NCBI RefSeq assembly: GCF_025426255.1
Contig: NZ_CP104861.1
Location: forward strand, 2,976,001-3,040,000
Source of the DNA: Pseudomonas fragi
Lineage (GTDB): Bacteria; Pseudomonadota; Gammaproteobacteria; Pseudomonadales; Pseudomonadaceae
Direction: 5' to 3'
Length of the DNA stretch: 64,000 nt
Notes under the pieces: generated by a model
Databases searched by the model: none
Seen by the model: the letters and a program-made list of their open reading frames with translations, nothing else
Told to the model about the DNA's origin: nothing
Made by a program: the position numbers and the translations under genes
Shown: positions 45,933 to 54,932 of the stretch, piece by piece
How the letters are laid out: every line of letters starts with the position of its first letter
Position numbering within the stretch: position 1 is the first letter of the stretch

Positions 45933-47237
45933 TCAGGAGAACAGGCTTATCGCCCCGGTCAGCAAGGCCAGAGCTGTAATCACCAGGGACGTCAACACCG
46001 CCCATTTAACGGTAGCCTTCTGGAAGTCGCCGATGTCACGGTCAACCATCCCCACCAGCAACAGGGTTGAAGCCACCAGCGGGCTCATCAAGTGCACTGG
46101 CTGCCCGAGTATCGAGGCCCGGGCGATTTCAACCGGGTCGATGCCATAGGCCGCCGCGGCGTTGGCCAGGATCGGCACCACCCCAAAGTAGTAAGCATCG
46201 TTGGAAAGGATAAAAGTCAGCGGCATGCTGGTTATCGCCACCACCAGCGGGAACAGATGCCCCCATGACGGTGGAATCCAGTCCACCATAGTTTGCGCCA
46301 GAGAGTCGACCATCTTGGTGCCCGAGAAGATCCCGGCAAAGATACCGGCGGCAAACACCAGTAGCACCACCGTCATCGCATTGCCGGAATGAGCGAGGAT
46401 GCGCTCTTTCTGAATATCCAGTTGCGGGTAGTTGATCATCAGTGCCAGGACAAAGCCGATCAGGAACAGGATCGCCGAATGCATGATCCCCATTACCAAA
46501 GCCACCATCACCGCGATCACCAGCAGCAGGTTGATGTAGGCCAGCTTGGGACGTTTATGCGGCGTATCTTCAAGAATCGCCTTGATGTAGCAATTGCCCC
46601 CACCGCTTTGCAATTGGACATTACCAATGCGTTTGCGCTCGCCACGGCCCAGCATAAAAGCCGTAAACACTACCCACAGTGCACCACCAATCATCGTCGG
46701 CAGCAGCGGGACGAAGTATTCACCGGCATCCAGGCCCAGGACCGCGATTGCTCTGGTTGCAGGCCCGCCCCAGGGCGTCATGCCACTCATGATGCTCAAG
46801 GACAGCATGGCGATGGTTGCCAGGATCATGGGGTTCATGCCAATCCGTTTGTACAACGGCAACATCGCCGCACAGGTAATCATGTAAGTGGTTGTACCGT
46901 CGCCGTCGAGTGCGACCACCAATGACAACAGAGCAGTACCAATAGCGATTTTCATCGGATCGCCATTCACGCGCTTGAGGATTTTTCGAATCAGCGGGTC
47001 GAACAACCCTGCATCAATCATCAGGCCGAAGAACAAAATGGCGAACAGCAGAAGCGCAGCCGAAGGGGCGACCATTTTCAGGCCATCGAGCATCATCTTG
47101 CCAGTAGTGCCGCCAAAGCCACCAATGACAGCAAAGACGATCGGCACTACAACAAGCGCGACAATCGGTGAGAGCCGTTTGGTCATAATTAGAAAGGTGA
47201 AGACGACCACCATGGCCAAACCAAGAAATGCGAGCAT
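45933..47237 (-). CDS. CitMHS-family di/tricarboxylate:cation symporter
   Basis: 434 residues, about twelve hydrophobic segments. LGLAMVVVFTFLIMTKRLSPIVALVVVPIVFA, FGLMIDAGLFDPLIRKIL, VVALDGDGTTTYMITCAAMLPLY and SMPLTFILSNDAYYFGVVPILA are the characteristic CitMHS blocks. The family transports citrate or related tricarboxylates, often as metal complexes with protons. Lying between an OprD porin and a DctA/PrpF pair, it probably imports an aconitate-like acid. Substrate inferred from context only. Confidence 0.88.
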   Translation of the reverse strand: MLAFLGLAMVVVFTFLIMTKRLSPIVALVVVPIVFAVIGGFGGTTGKMMLDGLKMVAPSAALLLFAILFFGLMIDAGLFDPLIRKILKRVNGDPMKIAIGTALLSLVVALDGDGTTTYMITCAAMLPLYKRIGMNPMILATIAMLSLSIMSGMTPWGGPATRAIAVLGLDAGEYFVPLLPTMIGGALWVVFTAFMLGRGERKRIGNVQLQSGGGNCYIKAILEDTPHKRPKLAYINLLLVIAVMVALVMGIMHSAILFLIGFVLALMINYPQLDIQKERILAHSGNAMTVVLLVFAAGIFAGIFSGTKMVDSLAQTMVDWIPPSWGHLFPLVVAITSMPLTFILSNDAYYFGVVPILANAAAAYGIDPVEIARASILGQPVHLMSPLVASTLLLVGMVDRDIGDFQKATVKWAVLTSLVITALALLTGAISLFS

Positions 47238-47377
47238 AGGTCAATTCTCTTGTTTTTATGAATAGCGCGGCCGACGCAAAGGCGCACGACCCCAATCCCG
47301 CCGGACGACACGAACCAACGGTGTCTGGCGGGAGGACTTACGAGATATTTATTGGATTATGAAACTGCAGTGACGGG

Positions 47378-48691
47378 TCAGACGCGCTCAACGACCTTAG
47401 GGCCATCCCAAGGCTCGTTCCGAGATTGGGCCGCATCGAGCAATGGCTTGCCGTCCAATGTCCGCATCAGGGTTTCGCGATCGCAGGCATTTTCCGAGAT
47501 GGACATGACCACGGTAGCCACGGCGTTGCTTGCCAGGCTGGTCAACGCCCTGGCTTCCGACATGAAACGGTCGATACCAATCAACAGAGCAAGGCCAGCC
47601 AGAGGAATGTCATGAATTACGGTAAGGGTCGAGGCCAGCGCGACAAAGCCGGCCCCGGTGACGCCTGCGGCCCCTTTGGAGGACAACAGCATGACTGCCA
47701 GCATGGTCACGGTTTGCGTCAAGCTCAGGTCGATATTACAAGCCTGGGCAATGAAGACCGCTGCCAGCGACAGGTAGATTGCCGTGCCGTCGAGGTTAAA
47801 CGAGTAACCCGTTGGTAACACCAACCCCACCACACCTTTTTTGCATCCCAGGGCCTCGAGTTTTTCCAACATCCGCGGCATTACCGGCTCGGTGGAAGAA
47901 GTCCCGAGCACCACCAAAAATTCTTCCCGAAAATAGCGCAGCAGCTTCCAGAGACTGAAGCCGTTAGCCCGGCAAATACTCCCCAACACTACAAAGACGA
48001 AGAAGGCACAGGCGATGTACAAGGTCATGATCAGCTTGGCCAACGAGCCGAGCGATGTAATACCGTACTGGCCTACGGTGAATGCCAAAGCACCAAACGC
48101 ACCAATCGGAGCAAAGCGCATCAGATAGGAGAAAATCTTGAACACCATGTGTGATGCAGATTCCAATACATCCAGTACCGGCTTGCCCCGCTCACCTATG
48201 GCCGAAAGCGCAAAACCGCAAAGTACTGCAATGAACAACACAGGAAGCACTTCACCTTTATTGAAAGCACCCATGAAGGTGTCAGGAATGATGTGCATGA
48301 AGAACTCGACCACTCCCAGCTTCGCAGCCGAATCGGTGTACTGCGACAACCCCTTGGTACTTAGCTGGGTCGGGTCAATATTCATCCCGACACCGGGTTT
48401 GAACAGGTAGACCGACACCAGGCCGATGATCAGGCTAATCACGGTCAGCGCCAGGAACAGCAGCATGGTCTTGCTTAACAAACGCCCTAGCGAGCGCTTG
48501 TCGCTCATTCCGGCGATACCGGTAACGATCGTGCAGAACACCACTGGTGCGATCATCATCTTGATCAGCTTGATGAACGCATCACCAAGCGGTTTCAAGG
48601 CAATGGCTTGTTGCGACCAAAAGTGTCCAAACAGCACGCCCAATACTACGGCGCAAAGAATCTGGAAGTAGAGCGATTTTACAACTTTCAT
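47378..48691 (-). CDS. dctA: DctA-type C4-dicarboxylate symporter
   Basis: 437 residues from ATG 48691 (MKVVKSLYFQ); an ATG four codons further upstream is possible. FIKLIKMMIAPVVFCTIVTGIAGM, the LGTSSTEPVMPRML hairpin and LPTGYSFNLDGTAIYLSLAAVFIAQA with LLSSKGAAGVTGAGFV match DctA closely, closer to the classical succinate/fumarate/malate carrier than the copy at 16693. It lies between the CitMHS and PrpF genes. A T-tract-less gap of 140 bases separates it from CitMHS. It may import the dicarboxylate isomer or product of the pathway. Confidence 0.9.
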   Translation of the reverse strand: MKVVKSLYFQILCAVVLGVLFGHFWSQQAIALKPLGDAFIKLIKMMIAPVVFCTIVTGIAGMSDKRSLGRLLSKTMLLFLALTVISLIIGLVSVYLFKPGVGMNIDPTQLSTKGLSQYTDSAAKLGVVEFFMHIIPDTFMGAFNKGEVLPVLFIAVLCGFALSAIGERGKPVLDVLESASHMVFKIFSYLMRFAPIGAFGALAFTVGQYGITSLGSLAKLIMTLYIACAFFVFVVLGSICRANGFSLWKLLRYFREEFLVVLGTSSTEPVMPRMLEKLEALGCKKGVVGLVLPTGYSFNLDGTAIYLSLAAVFIAQACNIDLSLTQTVTMLAVMLLSSKGAAGVTGAGFVALASTLTVIHDIPLAGLALLIGIDRFMSEARALTSLASNAVATVVMSISENACDRETLMRTLDGKPLLDAAQSRNEPWDGPKVVERV

Positions 48692-48748
48692 GGCATCACC
48701 CATTTTTAGAATTGTGCTGATGCAAAAGCGGCAATGACCTGGAGGAAA

Positions 48749-49831
48749 TTACCCGGCGAGTCGTTGGGAAGCCGTGGCGTAAACAAAACCGGAGAACAGC
48801 CTGCGCGATGTTCGCACTACCGAGGCACGAATTGTCTCGCCCTGAGCACCGGTGTAAGACAATACAACGTCTATCCCCCCACTTGGATGTTCGATACGCA
48901 CGTGCTTCAAGCGCGGCTCGCTGACGTTGCCGAGCAGTTGCGCGATCACACTACCTTCGGTGACACAAGCAGTAGCCAGGCCAATGGCACCGGTGATCGC
49001 CAGCGCGCGATGACAGTTGTGAGGCATGAAGTAGCGCACTTGAATAGTGCCGCCAGCCTTGGCCGGTGACACCAGCACTGGCTTGGGAATCACTTTGTCA
49101 CTGACATCACCCAGGCCCATTGCCAGACCGGCTTTCAGGCGCAGGGATTCCAGGCGACGAAGGAACTCGACGTCGGCATCTAATTCAGCAGGACTTTCAT
49201 CTCCGCGCTTACCCAACTGACCAGCTTCAATGATCACCATAGGCATCGCCATGTCGATGCAAGTCAGCGCAACACCGTCAATCAAATCCAGGGGTTGCCC
49301 GGTCGGGAAAAGTTTGCCGGTCTTGCTACCCGCAGCATCAAGGAAAGTCAGTTGCACGGGAGCGGCGGTACCCGGCACACCGTCGATGGAAGTGTTGCCT
49401 TCATAGCTGACCTTTCCGTCAGGGGTCTGTACTTGCGCGTTCACAAATGTCCCGGTGTTGAGATTGCGAATACGCACACAAGTCAGGTCTTTGGCGGCTT
49501 TTACCAGCCCCTGCTCGATGGCAAACGGGCCGACGGCACACAACATGTTGCCGCAATTGGGTGCGGTATCGACCCGACGCTGAGAGACCATGACCTGAAC
49601 GAACAGATAGTCGACATCCGCATCAGCGTGCAGCGACGGACTTACGATTGCCACTTTGCTGGTTTGTGGGCTCCCCCCACCGATACCATCAATTTCCAGT
49701 TCATGGCCAGAGCCCATCAGGTTGAGCAATAACTCGTCCCGCTCCTGGATCGCAGCAGGAAGATCCCAGGCGAGAAATACCGGCCCCTTGGAGGTACCAC
49801 CGCGCATTAGCACACAGGGAATTCGTTGCAT
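48749..49831 (-). CDS. PrpF/GalD family isomerase (aconitate- or oxalomesaconate-type)
   Basis: 360 residues with a double diaminopimelate-epimerase-like fold. RIPCVLMRGGTSKGPVFLAWDLP, EIDGIGGGSPQTSKVAIVS (K59), VDTAPNCGNMLCAVGPFAIEQGLV (C93) and YFMPHNCHRALAITGAIGLATACV carry the lysine and cysteines seen in PrpF and GalD. The family moves double bonds in unsaturated tricarboxylates: 2-methyl-aconitate (PrpF), 4-oxalomesaconate (GalD) and trans-/cis-aconitate in some members. The gene for the 4-oxalomesaconate partners galA/B/C is absent here, so an aconitate isomerase role is favoured. Divergent from a LysR gene. Confidence 0.82.
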   Translation of the reverse strand: MQRIPCVLMRGGTSKGPVFLAWDLPAAIQERDELLLNLMGSGHELEIDGIGGGSPQTSKVAIVSPSLHADADVDYLFVQVMVSQRRVDTAPNCGNMLCAVGPFAIEQGLVKAAKDLTCVRIRNLNTGTFVNAQVQTPDGKVSYEGNTSIDGVPGTAAPVQLTFLDAAGSKTGKLFPTGQPLDLIDGVALTCIDMAMPMVIIEAGQLGKRGDESPAELDADVEFLRRLESLRLKAGLAMGLGDVSDKVIPKPVLVSPAKAGGTIQVRYFMPHNCHRALAITGAIGLATACVTEGSVIAQLLGNVSEPRLKHVRIEHPSGGIDVVLSYTGAQGETIRASVVRTSRRLFSGFVYATASQRLAG

Positions 49832-49996
49832 GACATCGACTCTTGTTGATCAATCGGGGTGATTGATGTCTTGAAAGCAAGAGTCGCAGGCTTCCAGAAT
49901 TGTTTCCAATGCAAATATCAGCCGGATTATTGCGTTTGACGAATGATAAATTTAGGATGATTTAGCTGCATTCTTCTCTTCGGCTGAGATACAGAC

Positions 49997-50887
49997 ATGA
50001 ACTATGAGCTCAATGACATCCGATCTTTCGTGAAAATCGCAGAACTTGGCAGCTTTCACGAAGCAGCTGATGCGTTGCATCTATCCCAACCGGCATTAAG
50101 CCGCAGGATGAAAAAGCTCGAAGATGGACTGGGCACAGCGCTTCTTGATCGCACGACAAGAAGAGTAAGTCTTACAAGTGTTGGACGGGACTTTCTACCA
50201 AAGGCTCGCCGCTTGCTGGATGACTTCGACGATTCGATACTTAACATCCGAGAGCTGGCCGAGCGCCAAAGTGGCCGTGTCACCCTCGCCTGTATCCCCA
50301 CCGCAGCCTTCTACTTCCTGCCTTCGGTGATTCGCCTCTACAACGAGCGCTACCCGCAAATCCGCATCCGCCTTCTTGATCTCAGTGCAAACGAAGGGCT
50401 GGAGGCTGTGCTGCGCGGCGAAGCCGACTTTGGCATCAACATGATGAGCGGCCAGCACCCCGACATAGAGTTTGTGCCTTTGGTCAACGAACCTTTTGTT
50501 CTAGCCTGTCGACGCGATCATGAGTTGGCAGAACGTAGCTCGGTGTCCTGGGCTGAGCTGAGCAATTACCGCCTTATCGGGGTCGGTCGACTGAGCGGCA
50601 ACCGGATGTTGCTTGACCACGCCTTGTCGGGCCTGAGCTGGCGCCCGCAGTGGTTCTACGAGGTGCAACACCTGTCAACTTCGCTTGGCCTGGTAGAAGC
50701 CGGATTGGGTGTATCGGCAATGCCGAGTTTGGCCATGCCTGCCGTGGATCATCCAACACTGGTGAGCGTGCCTTTGATAGATCCCATCGTAAACCGATCG
50801 CTGGGGCTGGTTTACCGTCGAGGCGCCTCACTATCTCCGGCAGCGGAAAAATTCGTATCAATATTGCTCGAGCAGTGGGAGCAATAA
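49997..50887 (+). CDS. LysR-family regulator of the PrpF/CitMHS locus
   Basis: 296 residues. HTH IRSFVKIAELGSFHEAADALHLSQPALSRRMKKLEDGLGTALLDR; the effector domain follows (VTLACIPTAAFYFLPSVIRLYNERYPQIRIRLLD). It is divergent from the PrpF-like gene with a 165-base gap containing AT-rich half-sites but no perfect dyad, and is expected to activate that gene and the transporters when the substrate acid is present. Some members of this subgroup control tricarboxylate or gallate genes. Confidence 0.87.
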   Translation: MNYELNDIRSFVKIAELGSFHEAADALHLSQPALSRRMKKLEDGLGTALLDRTTRRVSLTSVGRDFLPKARRLLDDFDDSILNIRELAERQSGRVTLACIPTAAFYFLPSVIRLYNERYPQIRIRLLDLSANEGLEAVLRGEADFGINMMSGQHPDIEFVPLVNEPFVLACRRDHELAERSSVSWAELSNYRLIGVGRLSGNRMLLDHALSGLSWRPQWFYEVQHLSTSLGLVEAGLGVSAMPSLAMPAVDHPTLVSVPLIDPIVNRSLGLVYRRGASLSPAAEKFVSILLEQWEQ

Positions 50888-51009
50888 CGCAACTGTTTGA
50901 GTGGCCCTGGTTTCACAGACACCTCCAACGCACAAAGCAAAACGCCGCTCAAAGAGCGGCGTTTTTGCATAGGGAACGGGAAGCGCGATTCACCTTCGTT
51001 TCAGGTGTC

Positions 51010-52254
51010 TCAGACGTTGCTGTTCCAGGGACGATCTCCATTCTCGTCCTTGATGCGGGTCGGCAGCCCCATCACATCCAGCGCCTTGAGGAACGGCTCT
51101 GCTGGCAGTTCTTCGACGTTGGCCATACGTTGCACGTCCCACTCGCCACGGGCCACCAACAGGGCCGCAGCCACTGGAGGAACGCCGGCGGTGTAGGAGA
51201 TGCCCTGGCTTTCCGTCTCGGCAAAGGCTTCTTCGTGGCAAGCCACGTTGTAGATGAACATCTCGCGGGGCTTGCCATCCTTGGTGCCTTTGACCAGGTC
51301 ACCGATGCACGTCTTGCCGGTATAGCCGGGTGCCAGCGAACTCGGGTCAGGCAGTACGGCCTTGACCACTTTGAGCGGCACGACTTCCAGGCCTTCAGCC
51401 GTGGTAACCGGTTTTTCCGAGAGCAGGCCAAGGTTGTTCAGTACGGTGAACACGTTGATGTAGTGTTCGCCAAAGCTCATCCAGAAACGCACATTGGGCA
51501 CGTCGAGGTTTTTCGACAGTGAGTGCACTTCATCGTGACCCGTCAGGTACAGGTTCTGCGAACCGACCACCGGCAGATCATCGGTGCGCTTGACTTCGAA
51601 CATGGCGTTGCTGGTCCACTGGCTGTTCTGCCAGCTCCATACCTGTCCGGTGAATTCACGGAAGTTGATTTCCGGGTCGAAATTGGTAGCAAAGTATTTG
51701 CCATGCGAGCCCGCATTGACGTCGAGAATGTCGATCGAATCAATGTGGTCGAAATGCTGTTGCTGCGCCAGCGCTGCATACGCGTTGACGACACCCGGGT
51801 CGAAGCCCACGCCAAGGATGGCGGTAATGTTCTTCTGTTTGCACTCTTCCAGGTGGTTCCATTCATAGTTGCCGTACCAAGGCGGGGTCTCGCAGACCTT
51901 GCCCGGCTCTTCATGAATGGCGGTGTCGAGGTAAGCCACGCCGGTATCAATACAGGCGCGCAGTACCGACATGTTGAGGAAAGCGGAACCGACGTTGATG
52001 ACGATCTGCGATTCGGTCTCGCGGATCAACGCTTTGGTCGCTTCTACATCCAGGGCATTGAGCGAGAAAGCCTGGATATCGGCGGGCACTTTGAGGCTGC
52101 CCTTGGCCTTGACGCTATCAATGATGGCCTGACATTTGGAGATGTTGCGCGACGCGATAGCAATACGACCGAGTTCGTCGTTGTGCTGCGCGCACTTGTG
52201 GGCCACCACCTTGGCGACACCTCCTGCACCAATGATAAGAACGTTCTTTTTCAA
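51010..52254 (-). CDS. carboxy(nor)spermidine dehydrogenase (saccharopine dehydrogenase family)
   Basis: 414 residues from TTG 52254; AGGAG is 10-11 bases upstream. The N-terminal Rossmann motif is NVLIIGAGGVAKVVAHKCAQ, followed by RIAIASRNISKCQAII, INVGSAFLNMSVLRACIDTGVAYLDTA and GVGFDPGVVNAYAALAQQ, as in carboxynorspermidine/carboxyspermidine synthases. It reductively condenses aspartate semialdehyde with a diamine to give carboxy(nor)spermidine, using NADPH. The decarboxylase nspC lies 28 bases upstream in the same operon, completing a SpeDE-independent polyamine route. Whether norspermidine or spermidine is made is not decidable here. Confidence 0.9.
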   Translation of the reverse strand: MKKNVLIIGAGGVAKVVAHKCAQHNDELGRIAIASRNISKCQAIIDSVKAKGSLKVPADIQAFSLNALDVEATKALIRETESQIVINVGSAFLNMSVLRACIDTGVAYLDTAIHEEPGKVCETPPWYGNYEWNHLEECKQKNITAILGVGFDPGVVNAYAALAQQQHFDHIDSIDILDVNAGSHGKYFATNFDPEINFREFTGQVWSWQNSQWTSNAMFEVKRTDDLPVVGSQNLYLTGHDEVHSLSKNLDVPNVRFWMSFGEHYINVFTVLNNLGLLSEKPVTTAEGLEVVPLKVVKAVLPDPSSLAPGYTGKTCIGDLVKGTKDGKPREMFIYNVACHEEAFAETESQGISYTAGVPPVAAALLVARGEWDVQRMANVEELPAEPFLKALDVMGLPTRIKDENGDRPWNSNV

Positions 52255-52282
52255 TTGCTTTGTCTCTCCTATATCCGCCAGC

Positions 52283-53380
52283 TTAAGAAAGGCTGGACAG
52301 GTAGTCGTCGTAACCAAATTCACGAACAACTTCGACTGTACCGTCGAGTTGTTTCACTACGATGGACGGCATTTTCAGACCGTTGAACCAATTTTTCTTG
52401 ACCATGGTGTAGCCCGCGGTGTCGATAAACGACAGCCGATCGCCGATGGCCAACGGACGATCAAATTGGTACTCCCCGAAAATATCACCGGCCAGGCAGG
52501 ATTTGCCGCACACCATGTAGGTATGCTCGCCTTCACTCGGCGCCAGCTTGGCGTTCAAGCGATAGATCAGCAGATCCAGCAGGTGAGCTTCGATGGAGCT
52601 GTCTACCACGGCGAGGTTCTTGCCGTTGTAGAGGGTGTCGAGCACGCTGACTTCCAGCGAGGCACTGTTGGTGATCGCCGCTTCGCCGGGTTCCAGGTAG
52701 ACCTGCACGCCGTACTTTTGCGAAAAAGCCTTCAAGCGTGCGCAGAACGCGTCCAGCGCATAATCTTCACCGGTGAAGTGAATGCCGCCACCGAGGCTGA
52801 CCCACGAGACCTTGTGCAGCAACTCGCCGAAGCGCTCTTCGATGGTACACAGCATCTTGTCGAACAGGCTGAAGTCGCCGTTCTCGCAGTTGTTGTGGAA
52901 CATGAAGCCCGAGATCTGATCAATGACGCCTTCGATTTTCACCGGATCCCATTCGCCCAAGCGGCTGAACGGACGTGCCGGATCGGCCAGCAGGTAGTCG
53001 GAGCTGCTCACCTGCGGGTTGACGCGCAGGCCACGAGGCTTGCCTTCGGAGCGTTCGGTAAAGCGCTGCAACTGGCTGATGGAGTTGAAGATGATTTTGT
53101 CGCAGTTGGCGAGCATCTCCTCGATCTCATCGTCGGCCCAGGCGACGCTATAGGCGTGAGTCTCGCCAACGAACTTCTGTCGACCGAGCTTGAGCTCATA
53201 GAGCGACGACGATGTGGTGCCGTCCATGTATTCCTGCATCAGGTCGAACACCGACCAGGTGGCGAAGCACTTGAGTGCCAGCAGGGCCTTGGCCCCGGAC
53301 TGTTCGCGCACGTAAGCGATCTTCTGCATGTTCGCCAGCAGCTTTGTTTTATCGATTAGGTAGTATGGCGTTTTGATCAT
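52283..53380 (-). CDS. nspC: carboxynorspermidine decarboxylase
   Basis: 365 residues from ATG 53380, with GAGG eight bases upstream. Alanine-racemase-fold PLP enzyme: K37 in LLALKCFATWSVFDL is the likely cofactor lysine. HNNCENGDFSLFDKML, WVSLGGGIHFTGEDY, VYLEPGEAAI and the catalytic-cysteine region MVCGKSCLAGDIFGEY are all NspC-type motifs. It decarboxylates carboxynorspermidine or carboxyspermidine. It is first in the two-gene polyamine operon. The HAD-like gene upstream ends about 117 bases before it and could share the transcript. Confidence 0.92.
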   Translation of the reverse strand: MIKTPYYLIDKTKLLANMQKIAYVREQSGAKALLALKCFATWSVFDLMQEYMDGTTSSSLYELKLGRQKFVGETHAYSVAWADDEIEEMLANCDKIIFNSISQLQRFTERSEGKPRGLRVNPQVSSSDYLLADPARPFSRLGEWDPVKIEGVIDQISGFMFHNNCENGDFSLFDKMLCTIEERFGELLHKVSWVSLGGGIHFTGEDYALDAFCARLKAFSQKYGVQVYLEPGEAAITNSASLEVSVLDTLYNGKNLAVVDSSIEAHLLDLLIYRLNAKLAPSEGEHTYMVCGKSCLAGDIFGEYQFDRPLAIGDRLSFIDTAGYTMVKKNWFNGLKMPSIVVKQLDGTVEVVREFGYDDYLSSLS

Positions 53381-53496
53381 TTCGAGGCCTCGGGCAAGGC
53401 TAGCCAAAAAAAGGATGCGTATTGTGCCCGCACTCACTGCAGATCGAAAGAGCAGAAAGTGCGGCATGGCAGCAGTCGATGATTAGTGTTGATGCC

Positions 53497-54132
53497 TCAG
53501 GAGGAAAAAGCTTCAGTGCGTTTGCGCACCGGCTCCTTGTACCGGTGTGGTTGCTGCCAGGCGAGCTGGGCCTGGACTGCAGTGACTGCATCGAGGACTT
53601 TTTGCGCCCAGTTCTCATCATCCGGACGTACTACAACGACCCGAAAGCCGTGATCCTTGCCTTCTATCTGCACACCTTCGGAATCATCGACATGCAAGTC
53701 GATATCGAATGCCGGTGGAAATTTCGATGGCGAGTTCGAAAGCCCATGCACTGTCAGAGCACGGTTATGCAGCACGCTGTTGACCACTCCGTCGACGCGG
53801 ATACCGTACAGCAATAGCCAACGCCGGATGTAGGCCGGAGTGCGACCCGACGAGGTGTACACCCAAATACTGCAGTCCTGGCGACGTAACTCCCGGATCA
53901 GGGAGAGGGTTCCGATCCGCAACGGCTCACCCAGCCAACGATGAACACAGGCTGGCAGCCGGCTTCGCTCGACGGCGCAATGGTGGAGCTGGCAGGCCAG
54001 CGTGTCATCGATATCAAACGAAATCCGTATGCGCGGCCGACCGAACAGTTGCCTCGCAAAAACACAGCCGATTGCCTGCCATGCCCGACCAACGGAAGCT
54101 CGGCAGGTATCGAGAATTGGATAGCGGCTCAT
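53497..54132 (-). CDS. HAD-superfamily hydrolase-like protein paired with a Fic-fold gene
   Basis: 211 residues. HAD motif I is D40-I-D-D-T in RISFDIDDTLACQ, motif II is T93/S94 in VYTSSGRTPAYIRRWL, a candidate motif III lysine is K137, and the acidic pair D149-D150 in DLHVDDSEGV is motif IV, so a phosphatase-type active site looks complete. The N terminus (AWQAIGCVFARQLFG) is basic and amphipathic. The ATG overlaps the stop of the Fic-like gene (ATGA at 54129-54132), so the two are almost certainly made together. Substrate unknown. Confidence 0.78.
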   Translation of the reverse strand: MSRYPILDTCRASVGRAWQAIGCVFARQLFGRPRIRISFDIDDTLACQLHHCAVERSRLPACVHRWLGEPLRIGTLSLIRELRRQDCSIWVYTSSGRTPAYIRRWLLLYGIRVDGVVNSVLHNRALTVHGLSNSPSKFPPAFDIDLHVDDSEGVQIEGKDHGFRVVVVRPDDENWAQKVLDAVTAVQAQLAWQQPHRYKEPVRKRTEAFSS

Positions 54133-54830
54133 CGATGCCCGCCCTTACAGGTGGGCATGGGCTTGTCACTGAGAAAAAACTTCATTGGGTCAGGTGCCTG
54201 TTCTTCCAGGAATGCTGCATATTTTTTCTTGATCTTGGGCAGTTCGTACAATGCCTTGACACCATGTTTAGCTGAGTTGCGAATAACCGATGACGGGTTG
54301 AAATAGCCCTCGGCGTTGTCCAGTGTCAGCACGAACGGTGGCAGCCCGGCGCGCATCAGCAAGTAGCTGACGATCAGCGACCCGCTGCGGTTATTGCCTT
54401 CTATAAACAGTTGCGGCTTGCTGAGGATGCGCACATAAACACCCGCCGCCCGCTTCCAGACTGACTCGCTGCGATACGAGCAGTACCAATTGTATAAGTC
54501 CTTGATCCCACCCTCAACGTTATTGAAGAAGTGTTCCTCGGTCGCAGCCAGGTGCTGGGCGTACTCCAGTCGGCGTGCCGGGTCTCGGCCACAAAGAACG
54601 GTGGCGTTGATTTCCAGCATCAGGTTCAGTTGCTGAAGATCAAACAGGTCGACACCACGTGCAACGTAGTCGTCAATCAGCGCATAGCCCTCAAGCACAT
54701 TGTGCAGAACTTCATCAGTCAAGGGATCACGCTGCTCGGTAAAGTGCATGCTCAGCTCGGCAAAGCGGCTTTGCACCTCACGCAGTGCGCGTTCAATCGC
54801 TGGCAAATCAAGACGATGAGTTACAGACAT
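54129..54830 (-). CDS. Fic/Doc-fold protein with non-canonical motif
   Basis: 233 residues from ATG 54830. An all-helical Fido fold is suggested by ALREVQSRFAELSM, VLEGYALIDDYVARG and LNLMLEINATVL. At 140-151 it reads QLFIEGNNRSGS where active Fic proteins have HPFxEGNGRxxR. The phenylalanine, acidic residue, glycine, asparagine and first arginine are kept, but the catalytic histidine is glutamine and the last arginine is serine. AMPylation by the usual mechanism is therefore unlikely; it may be a binding protein or use other chemistry. It lies 102 bases downstream of pstB and overlaps the HAD gene. Confidence 0.72.
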   Translation of the reverse strand: MSVTHRLDLPAIERALREVQSRFAELSMHFTEQRDPLTDEVLHNVLEGYALIDDYVARGVDLFDLQQLNLMLEINATVLCGRDPARRLEYAQHLAATEEHFFNNVEGGIKDLYNWYCSYRSESVWKRAAGVYVRILSKPQLFIEGNNRSGSLIVSYLLMRAGLPPFVLTLDNAEGYFNPSSVIRNSAKHGVKALYELPKIKKKYAAFLEEQAPDPMKFFLSDKPMPTCKGGHR

Positions 54831-54932
54831 TGGCAATCCCGCAAACGGTAGATAAGTAAGTAAAGCGAGCAGATACCGGTCAAGGCCGTTGGTTGTTGCA
54901 GACCTGTGGCCTTGACCGGACGTGGGGGTTGC

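Noticed and set aside
48749..49831. Naming the PrpF-like gene galD and the locus a gallate cluster
   Set aside because: Gallate dioxygenase, hydratase and aldolase genes are absent and the transporters are tricarboxylate/dicarboxylate types.
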